The notes below the pieces were generated by a model that worked only from the letters and a program-made list of their open reading frames with translations, ran no database searches and was not told the DNA's origin. Positions 48,439 to 60,300 of a DNA stretch of 64,000 nt are shown piece after piece. The translations under genes were made by a program, and so were the position numbers. This DNA comes from Drosophila pseudoobscura (Eukaryota > Arthropoda > Insecta > Diptera > Drosophilidae). The stretch covers positions 10,292,001-10,356,000 of the forward strand of contig NC_046683.1 of NCBI RefSeq assembly GCF_009870125.1, read 5' to 3'. Within the stretch, counting starts at the first letter, position 1. Each line of letters begins with the position of its first letter.

Positions 48439-51400
48439 ATGCCCGCCGGCACTCTCCAGTCACCAAGCAGTAAACCTATTACCAAAGATGCCATTCAGAA
48501 GTCAGGGGACCGCACTTGCCCCACTGGCAGCGGTGGCAAGAAGCTGGTCCAGACACGTCTACCCTTCAAGCTGATCACCCCAGTGGCATCAACAGCCACT
48601 GGTGGCACATTAGCAGGATCAGGGGCAGGAGGAGCCCCCACCTCTGCTACGTCTTCCGGTACTTCGGCCCTGCCCGATGGAGATGCCCTGGCATCGGGAG
48701 AGTCGCCGCTGCCGAAGGAGCCGCGCAAGCGAAGACTCTCCTACAGCGAGGAAAAGAGCAGCAATGATGACACCTCGGATCTCGAACAGCAGCGGCGCTC
48801 CAACAGCAAAGAGAACCTGGCCGTGGGCGTGGTTGGGGCTGCGGCTGTGGGAGCTGCTAAGAAGTCGAAGATCTTGGAAGTGCTGGACATGGCCGAAGAA
48901 ATCATCGAACTGGACGACGATGACGACGCAGACGAAGACATTGATGAGAAGGAGAAGGCCGAGGAGAAGAAATCCTCAGCTCCAGCTCTGGCTGGTGCCA
49001 AAGCGAAGATTCAGATCAAGCCGAAGGCGAAGCCCAAGCCCAAGACCAAGCCCGGAGAGAAGGCCCCTTCATCGCCCATACAAATCAAGCTGCCGCTGCT
49101 GAGCAAACGCGGCTCCAAGCGCCGAAAATCTGTGAAGGAATCGGAGGCAGCAACCCCCAAAAATACTGCCCCCTCGACAGCGACAGCGGTGCCAGTCGAT
49201 TGCGACTCGACTGATGACGATGACGATGCTAAAGTCATTGCCGAGAAGCGGATGAAAGTGCGGCTGCCCAAAGGCAAGAAGGATCCAGAAGCAGCAGCAG
49301 AGAAGAGACAGAAAGATGAGAAAAAGCCAGAAGCAGAGGAGAGCAAGGAGGAGGAGACAAAGACAAAGGTAAACGGAAACAAAAACGACCAGGAGGAGGT
49401 GCTTAACGCGGTGGAGAAGATCACGGCAGAGGTGCAACAAACTGTAGAAGAGATTACGGAGGAGAAGAAGAACAGAGGACAGAAAACAGAACCGAAGACC
49501 AAGGATGCCCAAACATTGACAAGCAGCAAGCAGGAGGATCAGCAAAAGGCCGAAAAGAAAAAGTCACCGAATGCCAAGACGCACGACTCCAAATCGTTGG
49601 AAAAAAGTACAAAAGAAGAAACCGAGCTGAGCACAGAGCGGGCCACAAAGGAGGATTCCTCCCTAAAGGAGGATGTGAGCAAAGCGGATCTGGAGGTGAC
49701 GGAGAAGAGCAGCAAGGATCAAGAGCAGCAATCGGGAGTGAAGCAGAACAGCCACAAAGAGGAGAAGCAAACGATAGTTGAGAAAACAGAGAATGAGACA
49801 GAAAGCAAGGACGATTCCCCCGACGATGATGAGGTGACGATCCTCTCTAGCAGCGAAAGCGACCGCGAGAAGTCCGATCAGTCCAGCACCGACCATGAGA
49901 TGGAGATGGACACCGACACACCCGACAGGAGGGCGAACGGTGGCAAGGGAAAGGCGCCCAGAAGAAAGAGCGTCCATGACATGGACGGTGTCGACGGTGG
50001 CGGAGACCTGAAGGGCCAGGCGCTGACGCCGAAGCAGCAGCGACTGTTTGAGCAGCGGCGCAAGGCGCGGGAGGAGAAGGAGCACAAGCTGCAGGAGGAG
50101 CGCCGCCTCAAGCAGCAGGAGAAGGAGCAGCGCGAGCAGCAGCGCAAAGTGGAGCGTGACCAGAAGGAGGAGCAGCGGCGCAAGGAACGCGACGAGAAGG
50201 AGGAGCAGCGGCGCAAGGAGCGCGAGGAGAAGGAGCGCAAGCGCCAGGCCGAGGTGGACTCGAAGAACGAGGAGAAGCGCAAGCGCAACGAGGCCAAGGA
50301 GGAGGTGCAGCGCAAGCGGGATGAGGAGAAGCGTCGCAAGGAGCACGAGAAGGAGGAGGCCGAGCAGAAGAAGAAGCGCGCCGCCGAATCCTTCACCAAG
50401 TTCTTTGTCCAGAAGCAGCCCAAGGGCCCAGGCACAGGCGATGCCTCCGCCGCCACGCTGGAGCAGGAGCATACCAGCTGCGAAAGCACCAAAATGATCT
50501 GCCAGTCGCTGGCCTTCCGTCCCTTCCAGGTCAAGGACGACATGTTGCTGGCCCCTGTTGTGAGGGCCTCCCTTGGCGGCCAGCAGCGCTCCCAGCTGGA
50601 TGGCCTTTTCCGCGAGCGCAATGAGGATGCATCGTCGGAGGAGGATGAGCCCGAGGACATAGGCCGCCGCAAGCGCCCCAACCGCGTCCAGCTGTACCTC
50701 GCGGAACTGGCAAAAGGCACCCGCCAGCCGCTCAAGATGCAGCGCGACATTCGGCTGCAGCGGCGCACCAAAGAGGAGGAGAGCGAGGAAGAGGTCCAGG
50801 TGATAGGTAGGCGCATAATCAGTCCATCTCCAGCCATCCTTGTTATCTCACACCCACTGCCCACTCCTTTCAGATGATCTGACCAATGCCGGCACGCCCA
50901 TTGTGCAGGAGGAGCAGGCCAAGCAGATGCCCAGGATGCGGGCCAAGTATCTGATGTTCGCCGACAATCGCCGGCCTCCGTACTACGGCACCTGGCGCAA
51001 GAAGAGCCAGTCCATCTGCGCCCGTCGCCCCCTGGCCCAGGACAAGGTAAGTCCACCCCAATCCAGTCCAATCGATCTTTCTGAACCAGAATAAACGTTC
51101 CTCCCCGATATAGGTGCACTTTGACTACGAAGTTGACTCGGACTGCGAGTGGGAGGAGGAGGAGCCGGGCGAATCTCTGAGCGCCAGCGAGGACGAGAAG
51201 GAGCGCGAGTCCGAAGAGGAGTCCGAAGAGGAGTACAACGAGTGGTATGTCCCTCATGGCCATCTCAGCGACGAGGAGCTGCAGAACGATGGCGAAATGG
51301 ATGACGGGCATACGCGCGAGGCCCAGAAGGCCAAGCTCCAGGTCCTGCAGCAGGAGTTCGCCCAGGAAATGAAGAAGCAGACCAGGAAGATCAAGCCACG

Positions 51401-52262
51401 GCTCCTCGGCCCCGTCTGGCTGGACGAGAACGGCAACAAGTCGCAGCTGTGTCCGCCCGTCTTCATTCAGACCATCGACATGTACGGCAGCTGGCAACTA
51501 GAGCCGATCAGCCTGGAGCCGCCGCCGGAGACGGTGCGGGAGGAGGCGACTAGCACCGCCCCTCCCAGCCCCCTGCAGCTGGACGAGCGGCTGCTGCAAC
51601 AGCTGGTGCGGCTCACGCATGGCAATCGCAACGCCAAGGCCTTCCTGATCTCTGAATACCTGGAGTACCTGAAGACGCAGACCAGCCAGGAGGCGCAGCT
51701 GCTGCCGTCGAAGGCCCTGATCCGCGAGAAGTTCGATGAGCTGGCCACCTGGTCGACAATGGAGCTATCCACCCCAGACGCCGCAGCGGGCAGCAGTGCC
51801 AAGAAATCGAAGAAGCCCAAAAAGCGCCTCTGCTGGATGGTCGGCCCCGAGATGCTCGAGAAATTCCAACTGGCCGAGCTCTCGGTGCAGAACCAATGGG
51901 AGTACACGCTCACCCCCAAGATCACCGAATCGGAGACTCCGCCACAGCACGAGCTCAGTCCCCCCGCCGAGCCCGAGGTACCGGCCAAGCAAGACAAGGA
52001 ATCGCCGGTGGCCACCGTGGACGCTTCGAGCACGCCCAGCACTCCGACTCAGGTAGCCCCTAAGAAGCGGGTCGCCCTGATATCCGGGCCCCGGGAACTG
52101 CCCAGCCCCGCCGCCTCGAAGAACGGCCTCATCAGTCAGTTCCTGCGCCGCCAGAGCGATGCGAGCCCCAGCACCAAAGCGAGTCCGAAGAGGCCCACAG
52201 CCACAGCCAAGGCCAGTGCGGCGGAAGCCGAGTCGGAGGTGGTGCTGCTGCTCTCCGACTAA
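48439..52262 (+). CDS. Caf1-180: Caf1-180: large subunit of chromatin assembly factor 1
   Basis: Exons are 48439-50806, 50874-51046 and 51114-52262, 1229 residues, with phases that agree. The protein is the p150/p180 scaffold of the nuclear CAF-1 complex, which receives H3-H4 and deposits them on newly replicated DNA through PCNA. Visible elements, in order: the N-terminal motif KKLVQTRLPFK (34-44), matching vertebrate KKLIQARLPFK; a long Lys/Glu/Ser-rich disordered part; the charged KER helix (about 530-648); a PCNA-binding motif ESFTKFFVQ (from 650); the block RRPPYYGTWRKKS in exon 2; the acidic ED region VHFDYEVDSDCEWEEEE opening exon 3 (848 on), which binds histones; and a C-terminal winged-helix DNA-binding region (about 1005-1105). 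The start is the first ATG; an in-frame TTG six bases earlier is not used. The stop is TAA TAA, so no readthrough is expected. Confidence 0.97.
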
Positions 52263-52903
52263 TAATCCTCTAGCTTAAGTAATCCTCTCACACGACAACT
52301 GCCTTATGAAATGGCCAATGGGACACATCGTCTGTTTTTAGTTTTACTTTGTCTCTTTCCTAGCATTATTAATTTTTGTTTCCTCATAAGTTACCATATA
52401 ATCGTTTAAAAACCCCGATGTACGTTTTACTTGTATATCCCCACTCGCAGTACTCTATATCATAGCGCATCTGTAGATCTGTTCCCGATCTGTAATTATA
52501 CCCCTACGAAGTAGATCAATTGAAATGATCGTGTCGAATCATAAATGCAGCATACACATATGCAGAATTATATTCTCTAGCATTAAGACAAATATGAACT
52601 GGCTTTTACTGTCGATACTTGGGGGTGGCATGTCTTTTCATGATCGGTCGATGGCCAATTGAGTCTCGATTTGGCTGCACAGCCTCAGCCGCCAACCTTT
52701 GCTTGTGCGTGTCGAGCATTCATGTGGGAGCGAAGGACTTGGTGCAAAGGATAACAATTTGGAATTTATTTTTAAAACTTGTTTGTTTATTCTTTTTTTA
52801 ATTTTCATGTGTCTTTTTTTGTGTTTTTTTTTGTTTTTGTATTAATTTAATTATTAAATATACAATTAGTTAAGATGCCCGACAAAAAAAGTTATTGTGG
52901 CTG

Positions 52904-52940
<37 letters not shown>

Positions 52941-54193
52941 TATATAAGTGAGTGAGAGTGTGTGTACCTGTTTCTCTGTTCCTCTGTCTTTCCGAGTCTG
53001 TGGCTGTGTCTGTGGTGTGCTGTGTGCTTTTTGTTGTCTTTAAAAACGTGGACTGTAAGAACATTCCATCTACATTTATTTACGATTTATTCATAAATTA
53101 TTGCTAGTGTTTAATCGATGTTTAATTGTTTCCATTCCATTCCTCTCCTTTCGTTTCATTTCATTTTGTTTTTCCCCTAAATAATACCAATACCAATGCC
53201 CAATCCCATATATATTCCATATATCCCTTCCCACAAAACCCCCCCCTGCTAACCGCAGCCAAAAGTTCGCTAAGCTAACTAAGAGACTCGTTTCGAGAGC
53301 GTTGCATTGTGAGAAAATCTCAGGATCTACACCAAACAAAAAAAAAATAGCTAGTTATTTTTGAAATAACTGGAGGGAGGATGCAGGCAGAGTGTGGACT
53401 GAGGACAGTGGACCGCGTGGGGGAGGGGACTTTCTCACAATGCTATCAATGATATTCCAGATCACACACAGATACATATACATATACATCTAATACACAT
53501 ATGCATCGTTATCGTTATATTATATATAGTAAGGCAAATATGACGAGGGTCGAGAGTTTGAATCATGTAAATGTGAGGAAAACACGTATCCAAGTAAGGT
53601 TCTTATTTTCTTTGTGTATACAGTACGTTTCAGCAATGTAGGGCAGGTTCAGGCAAAAGGTAAACCGAATCATGCTTCGTGTTTATTCAAAAACTGAGCA
53701 AAGATCAGGCGGTGCCAGAGCCAGAACTATCAGAACCAGAGCTAAACACTGGGAACACTTTAACAGAAACACTACAACTGTACACTAATAAACAAGAGGT
53801 TCGGGACGAACGAACGGAAACCAATAATTTAGCTAATTTAAATCCGAACAAAAAATAATATGGTCAAGGTGGGGGTGTCGGCCTTGAAACGCACTGTTTT
53901 GGGTGTGGTGTGTGGTGTTTGGTGTTTGGGGCATTTGATGTGTGTGTTTGCGTATATTGTCACAGAAACCAGTCGATTTGGGGATGGAGCACACAGACTA
54001 AAACGGACTTGTCTGCTGCCATCGCTTCAAGTGCAACGAAAATGTTCATTTAAGTACTTAAAAAGAAGAATAAGGTGTGTGTGTGTGTGTGTCAGTGTTA
54101 GAGTGTCGTGTCTGTCGTATATGATAAGCGTTTTGTTGTTGTCAAAGTTACTCTTCTTTCAAATCGTTTTTTGGTCGTCTTATCCTTTCACGG
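52263..54193. other. convergent 3' regions of Caf1-180 (+) and Crag (-)
   Basis: There is no gene here. The 3' UTR of Caf1-180 enters from the left and that of Crag from the right. Minus-strand AATAAA signals (TTTATT on +) lie around 53082-53095 and could end Crag transcripts about 1.2 kb after the second stop. A TA dinucleotide run occupies about 52905-52945. Confidence 0.5.
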
Positions 54194-54196
54194 TTA

Positions 54197-54352
54197 CTCA
54201 TCCGTATCCCCGTTTCCGTCCTCTTCGTCTGCATCGGCATCTGCGTCTCGGTCTTCGTCCGTTTTCTCATCACTCAGATCGGAATCTGGATCAAAATCTG
54301 GATCTGGATCGGGATCGGGATCGGAAGCAGTATAGCCGCCATCTCGAGTGCG
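54197..54352 (-). other. Crag: in-frame extension after the Crag stop (candidate readthrough peptide)
   Basis: The Crag frame ends in UGA at 54355-54353, followed immediately by C. The same frame then stays open for 52 codons, to TAA at 54196-54194. The peptide starts RTRDGGYTAS and continues with an Asp-Pro repeat. It then becomes an Asp/Glu/Ala-rich tail ending EDGNGDTDE, so it is very acidic. UGA-C is the most permissive readthrough context described in Drosophila. That the ribosome actually reads through here is inference. Confidence 0.5.
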
Positions 54353-57300
54353 TCAGGGCAGCAGCAGGGGTCGGAAATAGGCCCGACAGAAGATCGTCGA
54401 GGCCGAGGGCGGCAGATCCTGATTGCGGTAATACATATTGCATTCGCGCTCCGTCAGCTTATCGAAGACGGAAGCGTACTCGCGATGGAATGTGGCCAAA
54501 TCGACATTCGAACGACCGATGACCGTGAGGGCCAGAAAGAGTATGTCCCGGTAGAAGGAATGCGACCGTTCCACACCATTGCTCTTCAGCTTGTGCCGCT
54601 CGTTGGCCAGACGCTTCAAGGGCGTGGCCAGATCATTGCATCGTATGGCCGAAATGATTTGCTGAATGACACTGAAATAATGAGAGACAGAGAGGGCGTA
54701 AGAAAGGCATTCAAGGGTCTCTGTGCTCTGTGTCTGATGGAGAGGCATACTTCTTGTTGAGCTGCGCCTGATCGGTGAGCAGGGCCTTGATCAGGGGACT
54801 CGTCGGCTGCGTCTCCCTGTACAGTATATACATGGGTGGGCCGCTGGTCTCGTTGTGCAGATTGAGATTGTCCCACAAGCACTGGATGTGCACCGTCTTC
54901 ACCTTGCTGAGCGGATCCAATTGCTCCTTATCGAGCTGCCAAACAGAAACAGATTGAAACAGACTGCTCTCTGGGAGGGTCGGGGTTGGGGGGGATGTCG
55001 AGCACTCACCGGCACCGGCAGAGAAAGCTCTGGCAGATGGGTCTTGCTTTCGATGCGTTCCATTAACCACAGCAGGTTCCAATAGATAATGGGATGCTCC
55101 TCAACGAACTCGGGCTTGATCAGCGCCATATCTCCCTCCTGCGTGAGTATATTCTCCAGCTCCTTGCGCAGCACCAACGGATTCAGATAAGGTACTGTTA
55201 AGCTGGTCTGCTGGCCACCATTCTCACATGCGCTACTCTTTCCATTCGCCTGCTGTTCGCTGGACGACTCTGCCTCTTCCACGCGGACTATCTGCACGCT
55301 GAGGAAGGGAACGGTGAGCTTGTTGCAGGCATGGCAGGTGGTATTCAAATTGGAATCCTCCGCCGTCCAGCCGCTCATGATCTCCTCATCGTACACCAGC
55401 ACCGAGCAGTTGTGGCATTGCGAGCAGGTCGTCAGTTGGATGAGCACATCGCAGTCACGCTCCATGGAGCCCTACACAAATTGAGTATTGAATATTGAAC
55501 GATTGAATACAAAACCAATGAAGAACTGACCTCTGTCATGGGACTGTACAGGTTGTCGGGCAGCGCCGGAAACGCGTGCATGTGCAGGGCGCCGCTGGGG
55601 CTATTCTCGCCCAGGGGCACCAGATTGTTGTAGCTGGATTTGCGCGACTCGCTCAGCCTGCCCCAGGGATCCAGGTCGCTGGAGACGCGCCTCAGTTTGC
55701 CCTCGTCGACGGACGCATCGTGCTCCTCCTGCTCCTGCTGCTGGTGATGCGGATGCGCACCATGATGATGGTGGTGGTGGTGCGGATGGTGGGGCAGGGC
55801 ATGTTGGTGGCCATTGTTCGTTTTCGTTGGCGTCGAATTGGCCGATATGGCGCCCTTGATCTCGTCGAACTTCTTGGTCAGCGAGTTGGCCGCGTACTTG
55901 ATGCTGCTCAGGGATCCCTGGATCAGTTCGTTGGACTTCCTTCCCGTCAGACTGGGACTGTGGTGTCGTATGGAGTGGTGCGGTGATTTATGCATTATAC
56001 AGGGATATATCGGGATATGGGAATTAGTCTATATTTATGTTTATTTGATTTGCAGATTGAAACGGAAAACAGAAAAATGCATTTTGCTGCGCCTGCAGTG
56101 GCTGTTCTCCTGTGGATCCCATGCTGTTACGAATGGGTTCCACTCTCGGTTAGCCGCTGCAGGCGGCGGCTGTTATGGTAGTGCGGTGGTGGTGGTGCGG
56201 CTGGATGTTGCTGGATTTACTATATGTACATATATGGTTGTGGATGCTATTATGCGTGTGTGCGTTTGCGGGTATGTGGGTGTGTGTGTGGCTTTTATCA
56301 AACCTTGAATTGCCCGCCACCAACGTGGGTTTTTTTTCACAGGGGACCATAAACCATTATTTTTTTTAACCAGAACCAGAACCAAAACCAAATGCAAATG
56401 CGAATGCAAAACTCTGTGAACAGCATTTCGAGTGTGTGGCACGCACTAAAACCAAAAATGTTATCTTGTGTGTGTTTCGTCTGTGTGTGTAAATATATGT
56501 GTGTGTGAAATCCACGAGAGCAATCCTATTTCCATTTGGAAGCTTTGGGGTTACTAAAATATCAAGAAATTTAACTGAAAATCTGAAGTGGACATTGTGG
56601 AACGTAACTGAAAACATATGTTCAATTCAATTCACAATGAAAACAATTGGTAGTGCAAATAGTTTCAGTGTTACAATGAAATTCTCTGTAGATTCCAAGT
56701 GGAACTTGTGGAATGCAACTCAAAACATATGTTCAATTCAATTTACAATGAAAACTACAATACTATAGTGAGCTTAAGACCTCAGCAGCTATAGCCCCAT
56801 ACCCTGTTAATACCTAGTTTTAACTATTTATTAGCTTTATATAATAAAAAAAAATAAATAAAAAACAATGAAAACAATTGGTCCTGGAAATAGTTTCAGT
56901 TTTACACCGAAATTCTCTGTAGATTCCAAGTGGAACTTGTGTTTAAACATATGTTTTACTCAATTTACAATAAAATCACTTGGGAGTGTAAATATTTTAA
57001 TTTAATGAGGAGCTAGAATACACATGTGAAATGTGTATAAGAAAATGTGGAACCTTTGAGCAATACCCAAGTAGATTCCAAGTGGAGCTTGTGGAATGCA
57101 TCCCACACACACACGTATATACATTTAATTTCAGTGTGTGTGTGTGTGTGTATTTGTTTCTGTATTTGTTTGTGTAGAAAAAGTCGAACGGTTCTCCACT
57201 TACCTTATGCTCGATATATTTTCTATTATATTGGCGGGCAATTTCAAGTCTTTCTTAAGGGACAATCGTGCGGGTGAATAACGTCTACGATATATATCGA

Positions 57301-60300
57301 TATATGTAAGTAAAATTCAAATAAATCAAAAACAAAAAAAAAGGGAATACATGGCACAGAGAGAGATAGATAGATAGAATATAGAGTGAGAGTGAGTGAA
57401 ACAGGAATAGAGATATAGAGGGGAAAAGGCAAAGAAATACAAGAAATGATGGAAATAATCGAAAATTGCGATTTGTGTCTGCGGTGGAGTGTACGTGGAA
57501 TGCATGTGGATCGTGTGGATTTGAGATGAAGAATGTGGATCACAACAATTTCAAAAAGAAACAAGATAGTCGGAGAAGTAGAGATAGGGGATAGGGAGAG
57601 AGGCCAAGGGAGAGAGGAGAAAGAGAGCGAGAGGCAGGAGAAAACCCCGATGGATGGTTACCCGAATGTAAACTTGAGCGATGATCCGATATTGGCCAGG
57701 CTGTGGGTCACCCCACTGCTGGCCACCGGCATCGTCTCCGACCGGTGCATGCTCTTCCCGATCTGCGTCGACTCATCGAAGGTGGCACTGCGCTGTCCCC
57801 TGAACAGGATCGGCTTGTCGCTGTAGATGTTGCCATCCGGCTGCGACTGCTGCTGCGACTGCTCCTGTTCCTGCAGCCCCTCCTGCTTCTGCTGTGTGGG
57901 CGTGCTCGTAGAGGAGTCCTCCTCGTTCAGGGCGCCCAGCGGATCATTCTGGGTCACTGGCGTGCGAGGAGATATTCTGGAGTGGGAGACAGTACAAAAA
58001 TAAATGGGGATTGGATTGATAATCCTCTCGAACTCACTTGGTGGGACTCTGCACACGCTGATGCGCCTTCTGGGCGCCCGACACACACTGATCCTCATCA
58101 TCATCGTCGTCGTCGTCGTCCTCCTCCTCCTCATCGGCCTCGTAGTCGCCGCCAGTGTAGTGCAGATCATCGACCACCGATTCCGAGAGCTTTTGCGGTG
58201 TGATTGGTGAGGCTCCTGCATACTCATCGTCCTCCTCCTCTTCCTCATCGTCGCCGCCACCGATGCTCATGATCTGCTTGCGCGGCGGCGGCTGCTGCTG
58301 CTGTAACGCCTTGGCCAGGATCTCGGTGTCGCCACCATACGTGGGCGAGTGCGGTGCACTCGGCTCCCCGGCCTTGATGAGCAGCCCGGCGGAACTGTTC
58401 ACCATATCCTCGGTGGGCAGCGATTCGCTGGCTCCGCCTGCCACCGTCTGGCGCACAATGCTGCCCAGTTTGTTCCTGAGCCGATCGAAGGCGGCAAAGT
58501 CGAGTAGGCCGCCGTGAGTGTCGCCCGAGGAGGAGGCCAGGCTGGTGCGCGACTGGTGCCCGTCGACGGTCTCCAGGGTGCTCAGGTTGTGGTCGTGCGA
58601 GGTGCTCAGGGACTTGCACACCTTGGCGGCGGCCCGCTGCTTGCCCGCTCGACGGAACTGGGCGGCGCCAAGAACGACGTTCTTGATGCGGTTCCATCGG
58701 ATCTGGCTGAGCGTGGTGCTGTCGCTGGGCCACGTGGACTCCAGGACGCAGCGATTGTAGAAGCCGTAGGTGAGGGCATTGGGCTGGACGCCCGAACGCT
58801 TCATCAGATAATGCAGGCGGACGGCCAGCACCGGAAGATTGTGGATGCCGCACAGCTGCATCATGATGCGGTAGCAGAACTCGTCGCAGGTGATCTTCAG
58901 CTTGCTGGCCCGCACCAGCACATCGTAGGCGGCGCGCAGGATGTCGTGCTCCTTGCCGGCATGCCTCGGATCGATCACCATCGAGGGCAGGATGAGGAAG
59001 TACAGCGAGTAGCAGGTGGCCAGCAGGTACTTGGACCACGCCTCCGGATGCTGCTGACAGCGGCTGGCCATCTTCTGCGACAGCTTCACCTCGTGCTTGG
59101 TGCGGCGCGCTATCGGGGAGCCCGGCGACAGCGAGGCGTTCAGCTGCAGCTGCAGGAACTTGGACATGACCGTCTTTCGGCTGGTCTGCAGCAGCTCTGG
59201 CTGCAGCGTAAAGTTCTTGTAGGTGTAGGTGTATGCCCCCGCCCCATTGATTGATGCCCCTCCCGCTGCTGCTCCTCCCGCTGATCCTGCTGAGGTCACG
59301 CTGTCTGGGGGGAAAATATACTTGGTTCGCTCGCTGCTCTGGCCCGTGTCCCAGTCCACCAAATGCAGCTGGGCGGGCGTCTCGTCGTAGTTGCCCACCT
59401 TCTCGGCGCACTCATCGAAGAAGCTGAGCCCATGGTCGCCATCGGACACAAACGAACGCTCCTCAATGAAGCGTATAAACATCTGCGTTTTCATCATCAG
59501 CTCAAAGAATTTCTGGTGCGACTACAAACAGAGGATGTTTTAGAGAGATGTTTTCCCGTCGATCAATGACACGCAAAAGAACTCGTTACCTTATCGCGCG
59601 AACGCAGAAAGGCCTTCAGCTGGAATAAGGCACTCGGATCGGTGGCCCCCACCGATGGTGCCTTCGATATGGGCACCAAATAGTCCCGATAGCCACGCAA
59701 TATCGAGGCCATGAACAGGAGAAAGGCCTCCTGGATGCGCTGCTCCAGCACCAGCTCCCGCTTCCGCTTGCGTATGTCACGGTCCAGGCTGTTGGTCGAG
59801 TCATAGCTTATGGGCTTGGCATTCTCCAGTTCGGTGAGCGTCTGGCGGAGCAGTCGAGCGGCACGCTTCGGCAGCAGCTTCGGCGACAAATGACGCTGTG
59901 ATTCGCACAACTGAAAATGGGTGGGGAGGGGCAAAGAGATTGCTTAGAGACAAATATTTGTCAGAAAATTATCTCATCCATACGCTTATATTGTTGGTGT
60001 CCAGATCAATGCAGGTGACATCCGTGGGCGGCTCGTAGAGGTCAAAGAAACGCGAATCGACACCAATCAGATACGGCAGCGGGGCGTGCAGCACCTCGGC
60101 TAGGCCCAGGGGACACAGCGGTATGTAGGGGCACTGCCACTTGAACGGGAACAGCAGCGAAACGATGGCCTCGGCCACGGCCGTCAGTGTGGCAGGTCGC
60201 AGTGAATGTATGAGTATCTTCTGCTCGGTGAGGGCCAGCAGCAGCACATGCAAACAATTGTCGGTGCCCAGATTCTGCAGCAGCATGTGGAAGCCAGCGC

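Noticed and set aside
49878-51497. 539-codon open frame on the minus strand opposite Caf1-180
   Set aside because: It mirrors the GAG/AAG/CGC-rich KER and acidic coding sequence. Such codons rarely give stops on the other strand, and the antisense protein has no recognisable fold.
52260-52265. Readthrough of the Caf1-180 stop
   Set aside because: The stop is TAA followed at once by a second in-frame TAA.
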